Below are positions 51,296-59,310 of a stretch of DNA of 64,000 nucleotides, piece after piece. The notes under the pieces were generated by a model, which had not been told where the DNA came from, did not search any database, and was given only the letters and a program-made list of their open reading frames with translations. Made by a program: the position numbers and the translations under genes. Numbering within the stretch: position 1 is the first letter of the stretch; each line of letters starts with the position of its first letter. The DNA lies in the NCBI RefSeq assembly GCF_002796985.1, contig NZ_PEKX01000002.1, positions 391,448 through 455,447 on the forward strand, written 5' to 3'. Source of the stretch: Pseudomonas sp. Lineage in GTDB: Bacteria; Pseudomonadota; Gammaproteobacteria; Pseudomonadales; Pseudomonadaceae.

Positions 51296-51937
51296 ATGCT
51301 CACCCTGTATTCCTACTGGCGCTCCAGCGCCGCCTACCGCGTGCGCATCGCCCTCGGGCTGAAGGGCCTGGCCTACCGCCAGGTGCCGGTGCACCTGGTG
51401 AAGGACGGTGGCCAGCAGCACGCCGCCGACTACAAGGCGCTCAACCCGCAGGAGCTGGTGCCCTTGTTGGTGGAAGGCGACGCACGCATCGCCCAGTCCC
51501 TGGCGATCCTCGAATACCTCGACGAAACCCATCCACAACCCGGCCTGCTGCCGCGCGATGCGCTGCAACGCGCGCAGGTCCGTGCGCTGGCCCTGCATAT
51601 CGCTTGCGACATCCACCCGCTGAACAATCTGCGCGTGCTGCAATACCTCAGCGGCCCGCTGGGTGTGGCGGACGAGGCGAAAAGTGCGTGGATACGGCAC
51701 TGGGTCGAAACCGGCCTGCACGCGGTGGAAGAGGGCGTCGCCAACTGGAGCGGCCCGCTGTCACTCGGCGAGCGCCCCGGCTACTTCGAGGCCTGCCTGA
51801 TTCCCCAGCTGTACAACGCCCGCCGCTTCGACTGCGACCTCTCCGCTTGCCCCCGCCTGCTCGCCATCGCCGCGCGCTGCGAGCCCCTCGAAGCTTTCCA
51901 GCAGGCCGCCCCGGAGGCACAGCCGGACGCCCAGTGA
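51296..51937 (+). CDS. maiA: Maleylacetoacetate isomerase (zeta-class GST)
   Basis: A 213-residue zeta glutathione transferase. The signature SSAAYRVRIAL (11-21) holds the catalytic serines, and LNPQELVPLL contacts glutathione. It isomerises maleylacetoacetate to fumarylacetoacetate in homogentisate breakdown. It is placed right after hpd, while hmgA and fahA are not in the window. Other zeta GSTs act on alpha-haloacids, so the assignment leans on the hpd context. Confidence 0.9.
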   Translation: MLTLYSYWRSSAAYRVRIALGLKGLAYRQVPVHLVKDGGQQHAADYKALNPQELVPLLVEGDARIAQSLAILEYLDETHPQPGLLPRDALQRAQVRALALHIACDIHPLNNLRVLQYLSGPLGVADEAKSAWIRHWVETGLHAVEEGVANWSGPLSLGERPGYFEACLIPQLYNARRFDCDLSACPRLLAIAARCEPLEAFQQAAPEAQPDAQ

Positions 51938-52004
51938 TGGGCGGGCCGGAAGAGGGCCGAGTGCTGAAAAGCGCCAGCCCGACTTTGAGACGGGCCGCCC
52001 GCGA

Positions 52005-52034
52005 TTGACCGCGCGGCCCGACCTTTCCTAGAGT
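52005..52034 (+). promoter_or_regulatory. Candidate sigma-70 promoter of mliC
   Basis: TTGACC, an 18-base spacer, then TAGAGT, 32 bases before the ATG. A CGGGCCGC/GCGGCCCG dyad overlaps the spacer. Confidence 0.45.
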
Positions 52035-52065
52035 GACCGGGCCATTTTTCGTCAGAGGGATACTC

Positions 52066-52443
52066 ATGAAAAAAGCACTTTGGCTGCTCGCGGCTGCCGT
52101 GCCGGTCATCCTCGTCGCCTGCGGCGGCGAAGAAAAGAAAGCGCCCCAGGTCGACGCACTGGTCCTGCCCGGCGACGCCAAACTGGATTCGCGCAGCGTC
52201 TCGTACAAGTGCGAGGACGGCCGCAAGATCAGCGTGCAGTACCTGAACAAGGGCGACAACAGCCTGGCCGTGGTGCCGGTGACGGACGCCTCCAGTCTGG
52301 TCTTCGCCAACGTCATCTCCGCCTCCGGCGCTCGCTATGCGGCGGGTCAGTATGTGTGGTGGACCAAGGGCGAGGACGCCACCCTGTACAAGGACTGGAA
52401 AGGCGGCGAGCCCGCCGACGGCGTGGCCTGCAAGGAGAACTGA
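52066..52443 (+). CDS. mliC: MliC-type lysozyme inhibitor lipoprotein
   Basis: A 125-residue lipoprotein. The signal peptide has lipobox ILVAC (Cys near residue 19). The MliC beta-barrel core follows (YKCEDGRKISVQYLN, ISASGARYAAGQYVWWTKGE, ATLYKDW). The periplasmic protein inhibits c-type lysozyme through residues of the Ser/Lys motifs in this domain. ATG 52066 is the lipoprotein start. A terminator follows at 25 bases. Confidence 0.92.
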   Translation: MKKALWLLAAAVPVILVACGGEEKKAPQVDALVLPGDAKLDSRSVSYKCEDGRKISVQYLNKGDNSLAVVPVTDASSLVFANVISASGARYAAGQYVWWTKGEDATLYKDWKGGEPADGVACKEN

Positions 52444-52465
52444 TTCTTCTCGCGGCACGAATGAA

Positions 52466-52491
52466 AGAGCCCGGCATCTGCCGGGCTTTTT
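52466..52491 (+). terminator. Terminator after mliC
   Basis: AGCCCGGCA-TC-TGCCGGGCT is followed by TTTT. Confidence 0.92.
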
Positions 52492-52522
52492 CATTTCGGG
52501 GCCACTGGGCCGGTGAGCTTTT

Positions 52523-52598
52523 GCAGGGCGAATAACGCGCCAGCGTTATCCGCCGCGCGGGCAACGGCGGATAACCTGTTCCAGGTTATGCGCCCTAC
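52523..52598. repeat. Family D repeat, complete
   Basis: GCAGGGCGAATAACGC and GCGTTATCC hairpin, then GCGGATAACCTG-TTC-CAGGTTATGCGCC. Confidence 0.9.
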
Positions 52599-52608
52599 GA
52601 CCGGGCGG

Positions 52609-52686
52609 GTTCGCGAGCAAGCTCGCTCCTACGAAAAGCCGACCTGGTGCAGGCCGGCTCTTGTAGGAGCGAGCTTGCTCGCGAAC
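52609..52686. repeat. Two family A units, tail to tail
   Basis: Units at 52609-52632 (inverted) and 52663-52686 (direct) lie downstream of the Tsx-like gene. Confidence 0.9.
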
Positions 52687-52703
52687 CACCGCCAAATCCG
52701 GCG

Positions 52704-53618
52704 CTAGAAGGTGAACTCGACGTTCACCGTCGGCGTCGAGGTGCGGGTGCCACGGCCGCCATCCACGCCGAACTTGTTGTGCCAGTACTCGTAGCCCACG
52801 CCCAGCCACAGGTTCGGCTGGCGCTTGGTGCCCGGCAGGGTGGCGAACATCAGCGAGGTGCGGATCAGCGTCTCCGGCGCGGTGTCGTTGTCGTTGTAGT
52901 CCTCACCCTTTTCCCCGGTGTAGTTCAGGAAGCCCTGGAACTTCGCCCCGTGGTCGCCCAGCTGGAACGGCCGCAGCCAGGTCAGGTTGACCATGTAGGT
53001 GGCGTCGAAGGTGTGGTCCGGGTGTTTCGCGTTGGGAATGCCCGAGTGGTTCTTCTCGCGGTAGTAGAACAGCGACAGGTCCAGCACACCGGGGCCGTTG
53101 AACTTGACGGTGGGGCCGAACACCAGCGCGCGCTTCTTCGCCGAGCCGAGGTTGTTGTTACGGCTGGCGTCGAAACCGAAGGTGAACGCGTGGTCCTTCA
53201 CCAGACCTTTGCCCTGCGGCAGATCGAACACCCGCGAGGCGTACAACTGGCTGCGGAACACCCCGTAGACCTCGCTGCTGCCGTGGTCGGTGCCCTTGCG
53301 CGGGTCATCGCTGTCGGACTGCAGCACATCGAGATGGAAGAAGTTGCTGCCGTAGCGGTAACCGTCGGCGTGGCTGAAGCTGAAGATGCGCTTGCTGATG
53401 TCGTGGGGGTTGTTCGGGTTGGTGAAGCCCTTGCCGTAGCGGAACCCCAGGGTATTGCTGGTCCACTCGAAGAAGCGGTCCTCCTCGGCCTGCGCCATGC
53501 CCAGCGGGGCGAGGATCAGGGCGGTACCGAGGGCGAACCGGCGACCGTTGCTCAGGCGGCGGCTGGAACGCGGTTGGGGGCGGGCGGCGCCAAGGGCCGT
53601 CATCGCGGATGAAACCAT
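52704..53618 (-). CDS. Tsx-like nucleoside-specific outer-membrane channel
   Basis: A 304-residue outer-membrane protein with a long signal region (cleavage near GMAQA|EEDRFFEW, about residue 45) and a beta-barrel ending in phenylalanine (TPTVNVEFTF). It resembles the Tsx/OmpK channel family (FSHADGYRYGSNFFHLDVLQ, LGVGYEYWHNKFGVDG). Such channels pass nucleosides. The mRNA leader carries an A/C-rich Crc/Hfq-type stretch, and two palindromes lie about 130-155 bases upstream. Ligand specificity is inferred. Confidence 0.85.
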   Translation of the reverse strand: MVSSAMTALGAARPQPRSSRRLSNGRRFALGTALILAPLGMAQAEEDRFFEWTSNTLGFRYGKGFTNPNNPHDISKRIFSFSHADGYRYGSNFFHLDVLQSDSDDPRKGTDHGSSEVYGVFRSQLYASRVFDLPQGKGLVKDHAFTFGFDASRNNNLGSAKKRALVFGPTVKFNGPGVLDLSLFYYREKNHSGIPNAKHPDHTFDATYMVNLTWLRPFQLGDHGAKFQGFLNYTGEKGEDYNDNDTAPETLIRTSLMFATLPGTKRQPNLWLGVGYEYWHNKFGVDGGRGTRTSTPTVNVEFTF

Positions 53619-53628
53619 GCTGCACCTC

Positions 53629-53652
53629 TGTTCTTGTTTTTGTTGTTTTTCG
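53629..53652 (-). promoter_or_regulatory. A/C-rich leader motif of the Tsx-like gene (Crc/Hfq type)
   Basis: On the minus strand the leader reads AACAACAAAAACAAGAACA just upstream of the AGAGG ribosome site. This matches the AAnAAnAA pattern bound by Hfq-Crc in Pseudomonas. Confidence 0.6.
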
Positions 53653-53748
53653 TGGTTTAGGGGGGCTTCGGGGCCGGCGTCCCGCAGGGCGAACTGCGGT
53701 CGGTGACAGGCTGGGTTCTAATGGTGAATTGCAGACATTGCAAGAAAA

Positions 53749-53773
53749 ACTTGTACACAAGTTCGTATACAAA
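53749..53773. promoter_or_regulatory. Tandem GntR-type palindromes upstream of the Tsx-like gene
   Basis: CTTGTACACAAG (53750-53761) and TTCGTATACAAA (53762-53773) are adjacent dyads 12 bases apart, centre to centre. They resemble TTGTATACAA operators of GntR/FadR-type regulators of purine or nucleoside use. Confidence 0.6.
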
Positions 53774-53882
53774 AATTGACGCAAAAGTCAGGAACGAGCG
53801 CTCCGGGGCGGGCTAGATGGTTTCGGGACAGGCATCTCGGGGCGCGGTATCCTGACGTTCATTTCCTCCCTGAATCCTCCCC

Positions 53883-54296
53883 ATGCTGCAGATTTCCAAC
53901 ACCGTGCAGATCCCCGATGCCGAGATCGAGCTGAGCGCGATTCGTGCCCAGGGCGCCGGCGGGCAGAACGTCAACAAGGTGTCCAGCGCCGTGCACCTGC
54001 GCTTCGACGTGCGCGCCTCATCCTTGCCGGAGTTCTACAAGGAACGCCTGCTTGCCCTGAGCGACCAGCGCATCACCGGCGAGGGCGTGGTGGTGATCAA
54101 GGCGCAGCAGTACCGCACCCAGGAACAGAACCGCGAGGACGCGCTGAGCCGCCTGGCGGAGCTGATCCGCAGTGCCACGAAGGTGGAGAAGAAGCGCCAC
54201 CCGACCAAGCCGACGCTGGGTTCGAAGACGCGCAGGCTGGAGGGCAAGAGCAAGCGCGGGAGCATCAAGGCGGGGCGGGGGAAGGTGGATTTCTGA
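53883..54296 (+). CDS. arfB: Alternative ribosome-rescue factor ArfB (YaeJ)
   Basis: A 137-residue peptidyl-tRNA hydrolase of the release-factor type that frees ribosomes stalled without a stop codon. The catalytic loop is GAGGQNVNK (about 21-29), with GGQ intact. The long basic C-terminal tail (KKRHPTKPTLGSKTRRLEGK, SKRGS) reaches into the empty mRNA channel. Length is normal. Divergent from the Tsx-like gene. Confidence 0.96.
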   Translation: MLQISNTVQIPDAEIELSAIRAQGAGGQNVNKVSSAVHLRFDVRASSLPEFYKERLLALSDQRITGEGVVVIKAQQYRTQEQNREDALSRLAELIRSATKVEKKRHPTKPTLGSKTRRLEGKSKRGSIKAGRGKVDF

Positions 54297-54329
54297 TCGG
54301 TTGTAAGGGGACAAGAGCGCTTGCTTTTC

Positions 54330-54396
54330 GTAGGAGCGAGCTTGCTCGCGAACGGACCCCGCAACGGATTCGGTTCGCGAGCAAGCTCGCTCCTAC
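54330..54396. repeat. Family A repeat pair
   Basis: Inverted family A units about 19 bases apart, almost identical to the pair at 62.0 kb, including the central GGACCCCGCAA. Confidence 0.92.
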
Positions 54397-54420
54397 AGGG
54401 TCAACTCCACCGCCAGTCCT

Positions 54421-54499
54421 GTAGGGCGCATAACCTGGCACAGGTTATTCGCCGCCTCTCTCCGCACGGCGGATAACGCTGGCGCGTTATGCGCCCTGC
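54421..54499. repeat. Family D repeat, complete
   Basis: GTAGGGCGCATAACCTG/CAGGTTATTCGCC then GGCGGATAACGC/GCGTTATGCGCC. Confidence 0.9.
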
Positions 54500-54538
54500 A
54501 CACTGGCCTCTCTGGGCTTTCCCATTTGCCGAACCAGT

Positions 54539-54576
54539 CCCCTCTCCCGCTTGCGGGAGAGGGTTAGGGAGAGGGG
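54539..54576. repeat. Family E palindrome
   Basis: CCCCTCTCCCGC-TT-GCGGGAGAGGG is followed by GAGAGGGG. Confidence 0.8.
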
Positions 54577-54588
54577 CTCTGGCTCTTT

Positions 54589-54655
54589 GTAGGAGCGAGC
54601 TTGCTCGCGAATAGACCCCGCAGCGGAACCGGTTCGCGAGCAAGCTCGCTCCTAC
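54589..54655. repeat. Family A repeat pair
   Basis: Two inverted family A units around AGACCCCGCAGCGGAACC. Confidence 0.92.
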
Positions 54656-54685
54656 AGGGAGCCTCGGCGCCAGGCATGAATGACG

Positions 54686-56380
54686 TCAGTGCACCAGCAT
54701 CCCCGTGAACACATAGGCCTGCGCCAGCGTGATCAAGCCGATGAACGCGGCGAAGATCAGGCTGTGCTTGACCGTGAAACGGAACAGGTCCGACTCGCGG
54801 CCGACCATCCCGGTAGCCGCGCAGGCCACGGCGATGGACTGTGGCGAGATCATCTTGCCGGTCACCCCGCCGGTGGTGTTGGCCGCCACCAGCAGCGTGT
54901 CGCTGACCCCCAGCTGGTGCGCGGTGGTCGCCTGCAGTGAACCGAACAGGGCGTTGGACGAAGTGTCCGAACCGGTCAGGAATACCCCCAGCCAGCCGAG
55001 GAAGGGCGAGAAGAACGGGAACGCCGCACCCGTCCCCGCCAGCACCAGCGCCAGGGTCGTGGACATCCCGGAGTAGTTGGTGACGAAGGCGAAGGCCAGC
55101 ACCATGCCGATGGTCAGCACCGGCCACTTGAGTTCCAGCAGCGTGTCGCGGAAGGTCGTCGCGCCGCTCTTCACGCCGATGCGCAGGATGGCCATGGAGA
55201 TCAGCGCGGCGAGGAAGATCGCCGTGCCGCTGGCCGACACCAGGTCGAACTTGTAGACCGCCGGCATCGGCGTCGGGTTGGCGACGATGGGCGCGACTTT
55301 CAGCACCAACTGGTCGAGGTAGGGCACGGCGATCACCGCCACCCAGTTCTCCAGCGCGCCGCCGGGCAGGAACATTGCCTTGAACGGCTTCATGGTCCAG
55401 ATGGTCACCAGCACGGTGAGGATCAGGAACGGCGACCACGCCTTGAAGATCTGTCCGAAGCTGTACTGCGATTCCTGGCGCTGCCCGCCACCGCCACCAC
55501 CGAAGCTGCCCAGCGTGGCGCTGCCGTCGGCGTTGAGGCTGGAGAACTCGGTTTCACGCACGTTCGCCGGTTGCCACACGCGCAGGAACAGGGTCAGGCA
55601 GACCATGCTCAACAGCGCCGAGGTGATGTCCGGCAGCTCCGGGCCGATGAAGTTGGAGGTGAAGAACTGGCTGACCGCGAAGGTGCCGCCGGCGACCAGC
55701 AGCGCCGGCCAGGTCTCGCGGATGCCACGCCAGCCATCCATCATCGCCACCAGCCAGAAGGGCACGATCACCGACAGGATCGGCAACTGCCGCCCGGCCA
55801 TGGCGCCGATCTTGAACGCATCCACCCCCGACACCTGCCCGGCGACGATGATCGGGATGCCCAGCGCGCCAAAGGCTACCGGCGCGGTGTTGGCGATCAG
55901 GCACAGCCCGGCCGCGTACAGCGGGTTGAAGCCCAGGCCGACCAGCAGCGCCGCGGTGATCGCCACCGGTGCGCCGAAACCCGCCGCGCCTTCGAGGAAG
56001 GCGCCGAAGGAGAAGCCGATCAGCACCACCTGCAGGCGCTGGTCAACGGTGATCGACAGCACCGAGCTGCGGATGATCTCGAACTGCCCGCTTTTGACCG
56101 TCAGCTTGTAGAGGAACACCGCCGCCACGATGATCCAGGCGATCGGCCAAAGCCCGTAGAAGAAGCCGTAGACCGCCGAGGCCAGCGCCTTGTCCACCGG
56201 CATCTGGTAGACGGTCACCGCGATCAGCAGCGACAGCACCAGGGTGATGGCGCCGGCGACGTGGCCCTTGAGGCGGAACACCGCCAGGGCGAGGAAGAAG
56301 AAGATGATCGGCACGAGGGCTGCCAGGGCCGACAGGCCGAGGCTGCCAAGCGGGGTATAGAGCTGCTGCCAGGTTTGCAT
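54686..56380 (-). CDS. glcA: Glycolate/L-lactate permease (LctP family)
   Basis: A 564-residue inner-membrane symporter of the lactate permease family with about twelve to fourteen hydrophobic segments. Family signatures are FLEGAAGFGAPVAITAALLV, GFNPLYAAGLCLIANTAPVA and FLTGSDTSSNALFGSLQATT. Its neighbours glcDEFG favour glycolate (GlcA) over lactate (LldP), although the two are biochemically overlapping. A terminator separates it from glcG, and its own leader has an ACAACAACAAG motif 12 bases before the ATG. Confidence 0.88.
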   Translation of the reverse strand: MQTWQQLYTPLGSLGLSALAALVPIIFFFLALAVFRLKGHVAGAITLVLSLLIAVTVYQMPVDKALASAVYGFFYGLWPIAWIIVAAVFLYKLTVKSGQFEIIRSSVLSITVDQRLQVVLIGFSFGAFLEGAAGFGAPVAITAALLVGLGFNPLYAAGLCLIANTAPVAFGALGIPIIVAGQVSGVDAFKIGAMAGRQLPILSVIVPFWLVAMMDGWRGIRETWPALLVAGGTFAVSQFFTSNFIGPELPDITSALLSMVCLTLFLRVWQPANVRETEFSSLNADGSATLGSFGGGGGGQRQESQYSFGQIFKAWSPFLILTVLVTIWTMKPFKAMFLPGGALENWVAVIAVPYLDQLVLKVAPIVANPTPMPAVYKFDLVSASGTAIFLAALISMAILRIGVKSGATTFRDTLLELKWPVLTIGMVLAFAFVTNYSGMSTTLALVLAGTGAAFPFFSPFLGWLGVFLTGSDTSSNALFGSLQATTAHQLGVSDTLLVAANTTGGVTGKMISPQSIAVACAATGMVGRESDLFRFTVKHSLIFAAFIGLITLAQAYVFTGMLVH

Positions 56381-56391
56381 GGGGATTGTCC

Positions 56392-56403
56392 CTTGTTGTT
56401 GTC
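56392..56403 (-). promoter_or_regulatory. CA-rich leader motif of glcA (Crc/Hfq type)
   Basis: The minus strand reads GACAACAACAAG, overlapping the ribosome-binding region. Confidence 0.6.
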
Positions 56404-56473
56404 AAAGCGTCAGCGGTGGATAACTATTTCAGGTCGCGTACGCCTGGGCGGCGCACGCGCCGGCAGGTATTGA

Positions 56474-56508
56474 AAAAGCCCCGCAACGCGGCGCGTAGCG
56501 GGGCTTTT
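56474..56508. terminator. Terminator between glcG and glcA
   Basis: AAAAGCCCCGC-(13)-GCGGGGCTTTT, functional-looking in both directions. Confidence 0.85.
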
Positions 56509-56618
56509 GAAAGCTGATTCGGGCAAGCTTTTCGGGGTGTCGCCACCGGCTCGCTTGAGGCCGGCGGCGACCCTGCCCTGGCTTGTGGCCACCGCTCGCC
56601 AGGATTGTGTGAGGGCTT

Positions 56619-57017
56619 TCAAAGCGCTGCCACTCCGGCGCTGGCGACCTGCGCATCCTCGCCGGCCTTCACGCCGGATACGCCCACCGCGCCGATCACC
56701 TGACCATCGAGCAGGACTGGCACGCCGCCTTCGAGCGAGGTGATCAGCGGCGCGGTGACGAAGGCGGTGCGGCCGCCGTTGACCATCTCCTCGTAGCCCT
56801 TGGTTTCGCGTCGGCCCAGTGCCGCGCTGCGGGCCTTTTCAGTGGCGATGTAGGCGCTGGCCGGGGCACAGCCGTCGAGGCGCTCCAGGGCCAGCGGATG
56901 GCCGCCGTCATCGACCACCACGATGGACACCGCCCAGTGGTTGCGCTGCGCCTCGGCGCGCGCGGCGGCGAGGATGCGGCCGACTTCCTGCTGGGTCAGA
57001 ACGGCTTTGCTGAGCAT
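56619..57017 (-). CDS. glcG: GlcG/HbpS-family protein
   Basis: A 132-residue protein of the GlcG (DUF336) family. Typical segments are IVVVDDGGHPLALERLDG, SAYIATEKARSAALGRRETK and GAVGVSGVKAGEDAQVASAG. ATG 57017 overlaps the end of glcF by 22 bases. The family is linked to glycolate loci but its function is unsettled; relatives bind heme or cobalamin. Confidence 0.9.
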   Translation of the reverse strand: MLSKAVLTQQEVGRILAAARAEAQRNHWAVSIVVVDDGGHPLALERLDGCAPASAYIATEKARSAALGRRETKGYEEMVNGGRTAFVTAPLITSLEGGVPVLLDGQVIGAVGVSGVKAGEDAQVASAGVAAL

Positions 57018-58270
57018 GCTTGCACCTCGCCTTGAAGGGATTCCAATGGCGCATCGGCGAGCGCCTCTTCCACCAGTTCGATCCAGTGCCTGACCGGCGT
57101 ACGGCCTGCGCCGCCCAGGTGCGTCTGGCAGCCGATGTTGGCGGTGACTATGACTTCCGGGGCGCCGCTCTCCAGCGCCTTCAGACGGTTGTCGCGCAGG
57201 CGCCGGGACAGCTCCGGCTGAGTCAGCGAATAGGTCCCGGCCGAGCCGCAGCAAAGGTGGCTGTCCGGCACGGCGGTGAGGCTGAAGCCCAGGCGCGTGA
57301 GCACGCCTTCCACCGCTCCGCCGAGCTTCAGCGCGTGCTGCAGCGTGCAGGGGCAGTGGAAGGCCAGGCGACGGTCGCCGTGCAAGTGCAACGCTTCCAG
57401 CGGTTCATCGCGCAAAACCTCGGACAGGTCGCGGGACAGTTCGCTGACCCGCCGGGCCTTGGCCGCATACTGGGCATCGCGCTCCAGCAGATGGCCGTAG
57501 TCGCGAACGAAGGCGCCGCAGCCACTGGCCGTCTGCACGATGGCTTCGGCGCCCGCCTGGATCGACGGCCACCAGGCGTCGATGTTCCTGCGCGCCCGAT
57601 CCAGCCCCTGCCCTTGGGCGTTCAGGTGATAGTCCACGGCGCCGCAACAGCCGGCATCCGCCGCCGGGATCACGCTGATGCCGAGACGATCCAGCACCCG
57701 CGCGGCAGCGGCATTGGTGTTGGGCGAAAGCGCCGGTTGCACGCAGCCTTCGAGGATCAGCATGCGCCGCGTGTGGCGTGGTTTCGGTCGCTCCACGGGC
57801 GGATGCGGGTGGCGCGGCAGTTTGCTTTGCAGACCTTCTGGCAGCAGCGGGTAGAAGGTGCGCCCGGCCTTGGCCAGCGCGCCGAACAGCGCGGCATTCG
57901 GCACCACGGCGCGCAGGCCCCGGCGGATCGCGCGCTCGCCGAAGGTGCGCGGCACCTGTTCCTCGACCACCGCGCGGCCGATATCCAGCAGGTTGTGGTA
58001 ATCCACGCCGGAAGGGCAGGTGGTTTCGCAGTTGCGACAGCTCAGGCAACGGTCCAGGTGCTCGCGGGTGCTGGCGCTGGGCTCGGCGCCTTCGAGCACC
58101 TGCTTGATCAGGTAGATGCGCCCGCGCGGGCCGTCCAGCTCATCGCCCAGCAACTGGTAGGTCGGGCAGGTGGCGGTGCAGAAGCCGCAGTGCACGCAGG
58201 AGCGCAGGATGCGCTCGGCTTCCTCGGCGCGCGGCAGGTGTCTGGCCTGTTCGCTCAGGTTGGTTTGCAT
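56996..58270 (-). CDS. glcF: Glycolate oxidase iron-sulfur subunit
   Basis: A 424-residue subunit passing electrons from GlcDE to the quinone pool. Two [4Fe-4S] motifs, CVHCGFCTATCP (about 24-35) and CLSCRNCETTCP (about 76-87), precede two cysteine-rich CCG domains (AGCCGAVDYH, LCCGSAGTYS). The start overlaps the glcE stop (ATGA). It is slightly longer than typical family members, mainly at the C terminus. Confidence 0.95.
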   Translation of the reverse strand: MQTNLSEQARHLPRAEEAERILRSCVHCGFCTATCPTYQLLGDELDGPRGRIYLIKQVLEGAEPSASTREHLDRCLSCRNCETTCPSGVDYHNLLDIGRAVVEEQVPRTFGERAIRRGLRAVVPNAALFGALAKAGRTFYPLLPEGLQSKLPRHPHPPVERPKPRHTRRMLILEGCVQPALSPNTNAAAARVLDRLGISVIPAADAGCCGAVDYHLNAQGQGLDRARRNIDAWWPSIQAGAEAIVQTASGCGAFVRDYGHLLERDAQYAAKARRVSELSRDLSEVLRDEPLEALHLHGDRRLAFHCPCTLQHALKLGGAVEGVLTRLGFSLTAVPDSHLCCGSAGTYSLTQPELSRRLRDNRLKALESGAPEVIVTANIGCQTHLGGAGRTPVRHWIELVEEALADAPLESLQGEVQACSAKPF

Positions 58271-59310
58271 CAGAGCTCCCTGTACATCCGGCCGGGGTTG
58301 AAGAGGCCTTGCGGGTCGAGTTGCTGCTTGAGGCTGCGGTGGTAGCGCAGCAGCGCGGCGGGCAGCGGATGGAAGCCGTCGTCGCCCGGCGTGTAGCGCA
58401 GGGCATGGCCGCCGACTTCGGCGACGCTGTGGCGGATCAATTGGGCGTCTGCCTCGGACTTCAGCCAGCGCTGCGCGCCGCCCCAGTCGATCAGCTGTTC
58501 GCCGGGCAGTGAGAGCGCTGGCGTGGCGTTGGGCAACGACAGGCGCCAGAGCGTGCCGGGGCCGGCGAAGAAGCCCAGGCGTTGCTCGCGCAGGTCCTGC
58601 CAGTAGCCGCTGTCGATCTCCTCGCCACCCAGGCGCAGGCGCGCGGAACACACCGAGCCCTCACCACCTTCCAGGCGCAGATGCAGCGCCTGGCCGTCGT
58701 AGCAGGCGGCGCTGATCGGGAGGGGCTGGGTGCCCCATTCGGCCAGTTCTCCCAGCGCCTGATGCACGCCCATCTCCAGGCGCAGGCTGGCGCACATCCG
58801 CGGCTTGGGCAGCACCTTCATCGAGACTTCGGTGATCACCCCCAGGCAACCGAAGCTGCCTGCCAGCAGGCGTGACAGGTCGTAGCCGGCGACGTTCTTC
58901 ATCACCTCGCCGCCGAAGCGCAGCAGCTTGCCGTGGCCGGTGATCAGCCGCGTGCCGAGTACGTAGTCGCGCACCGAGCCCGCCCAGGGCCGGCGCGGGC
59001 CGGAGAGCCCAGCGGCGACCATTCCGCCGAAGGTCGCTGCGCTGAAACCCGGCGGTTCGCATGGCAGCATCTGCCCGGCGGCTTCCAGCGCTGCCTCGAT
59101 TTCCACCAGCGGCGTACCGGCGCGGGCGGTGAGCACCAGCTCGGTCGGGTCGTAGCTGACGATGCCGCTGTGGGCGCGTGTGTCGAGTTCCACGCCCTCC
59201 ACCGGGCGGCCGAGGAAGGCCTTGCTGTCTCCGCCGCGAATGCGCAGCGGCGTGCGCTCCTGCAGCGCGTGGTTCACCTGGTCGAGCAGTTCGGCGCTGG
59301 CGTCCCGCAT
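58270..59310 (-). CDS. glcE: Glycolate oxidase FAD-binding subunit
   Basis: A 346-residue FAD subunit of the PCMH fold (IRGGDSKAFLGRPV, GFSAATFGGMVAAGLSGPRR, SVRDYVLGTRLITG, NVAGYDLSRLLAGSFGCLG). With GlcD and GlcF it oxidises glycolate to glyoxylate. The start overlaps the glcD stop (ATGA); the long N-terminal extension of the open frame is a shadow of glcD. Confidence 0.95.
   Translation of the reverse strand: MRDASAELLDQVNHALQERTPLRIRGGDSKAFLGRPVEGVELDTRAHSGIVSYDPTELVLTARAGTPLVEIEAALEAAGQMLPCEPPGFSAATFGGMVAAGLSGPRRPWAGSVRDYVLGTRLITGHGKLLRFGGEVMKNVAGYDLSRLLAGSFGCLGVITEVSMKVLPKPRMCASLRLEMGVHQALGELAEWGTQPLPISAACYDGQALHLRLEGGEGSVCSARLRLGGEEIDSGYWQDLREQRLGFFAGPGTLWRLSLPNATPALSLPGEQLIDWGGAQRWLKSEADAQLIRHSVAEVGGHALRYTPGDDGFHPLPAALLRYHRSLKQQLDPQGLFNPGRMYREL

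Larger units (their letters stand above)
54297..54685. other. Gene-free region made almost entirely of repeats
   Basis: There are 389 bases between the converging arfB and glcA genes: two family A pairs, one family D element and one family E palindrome. No T-run terminator is visible, so the repeats may do that job. Confidence 0.75.
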
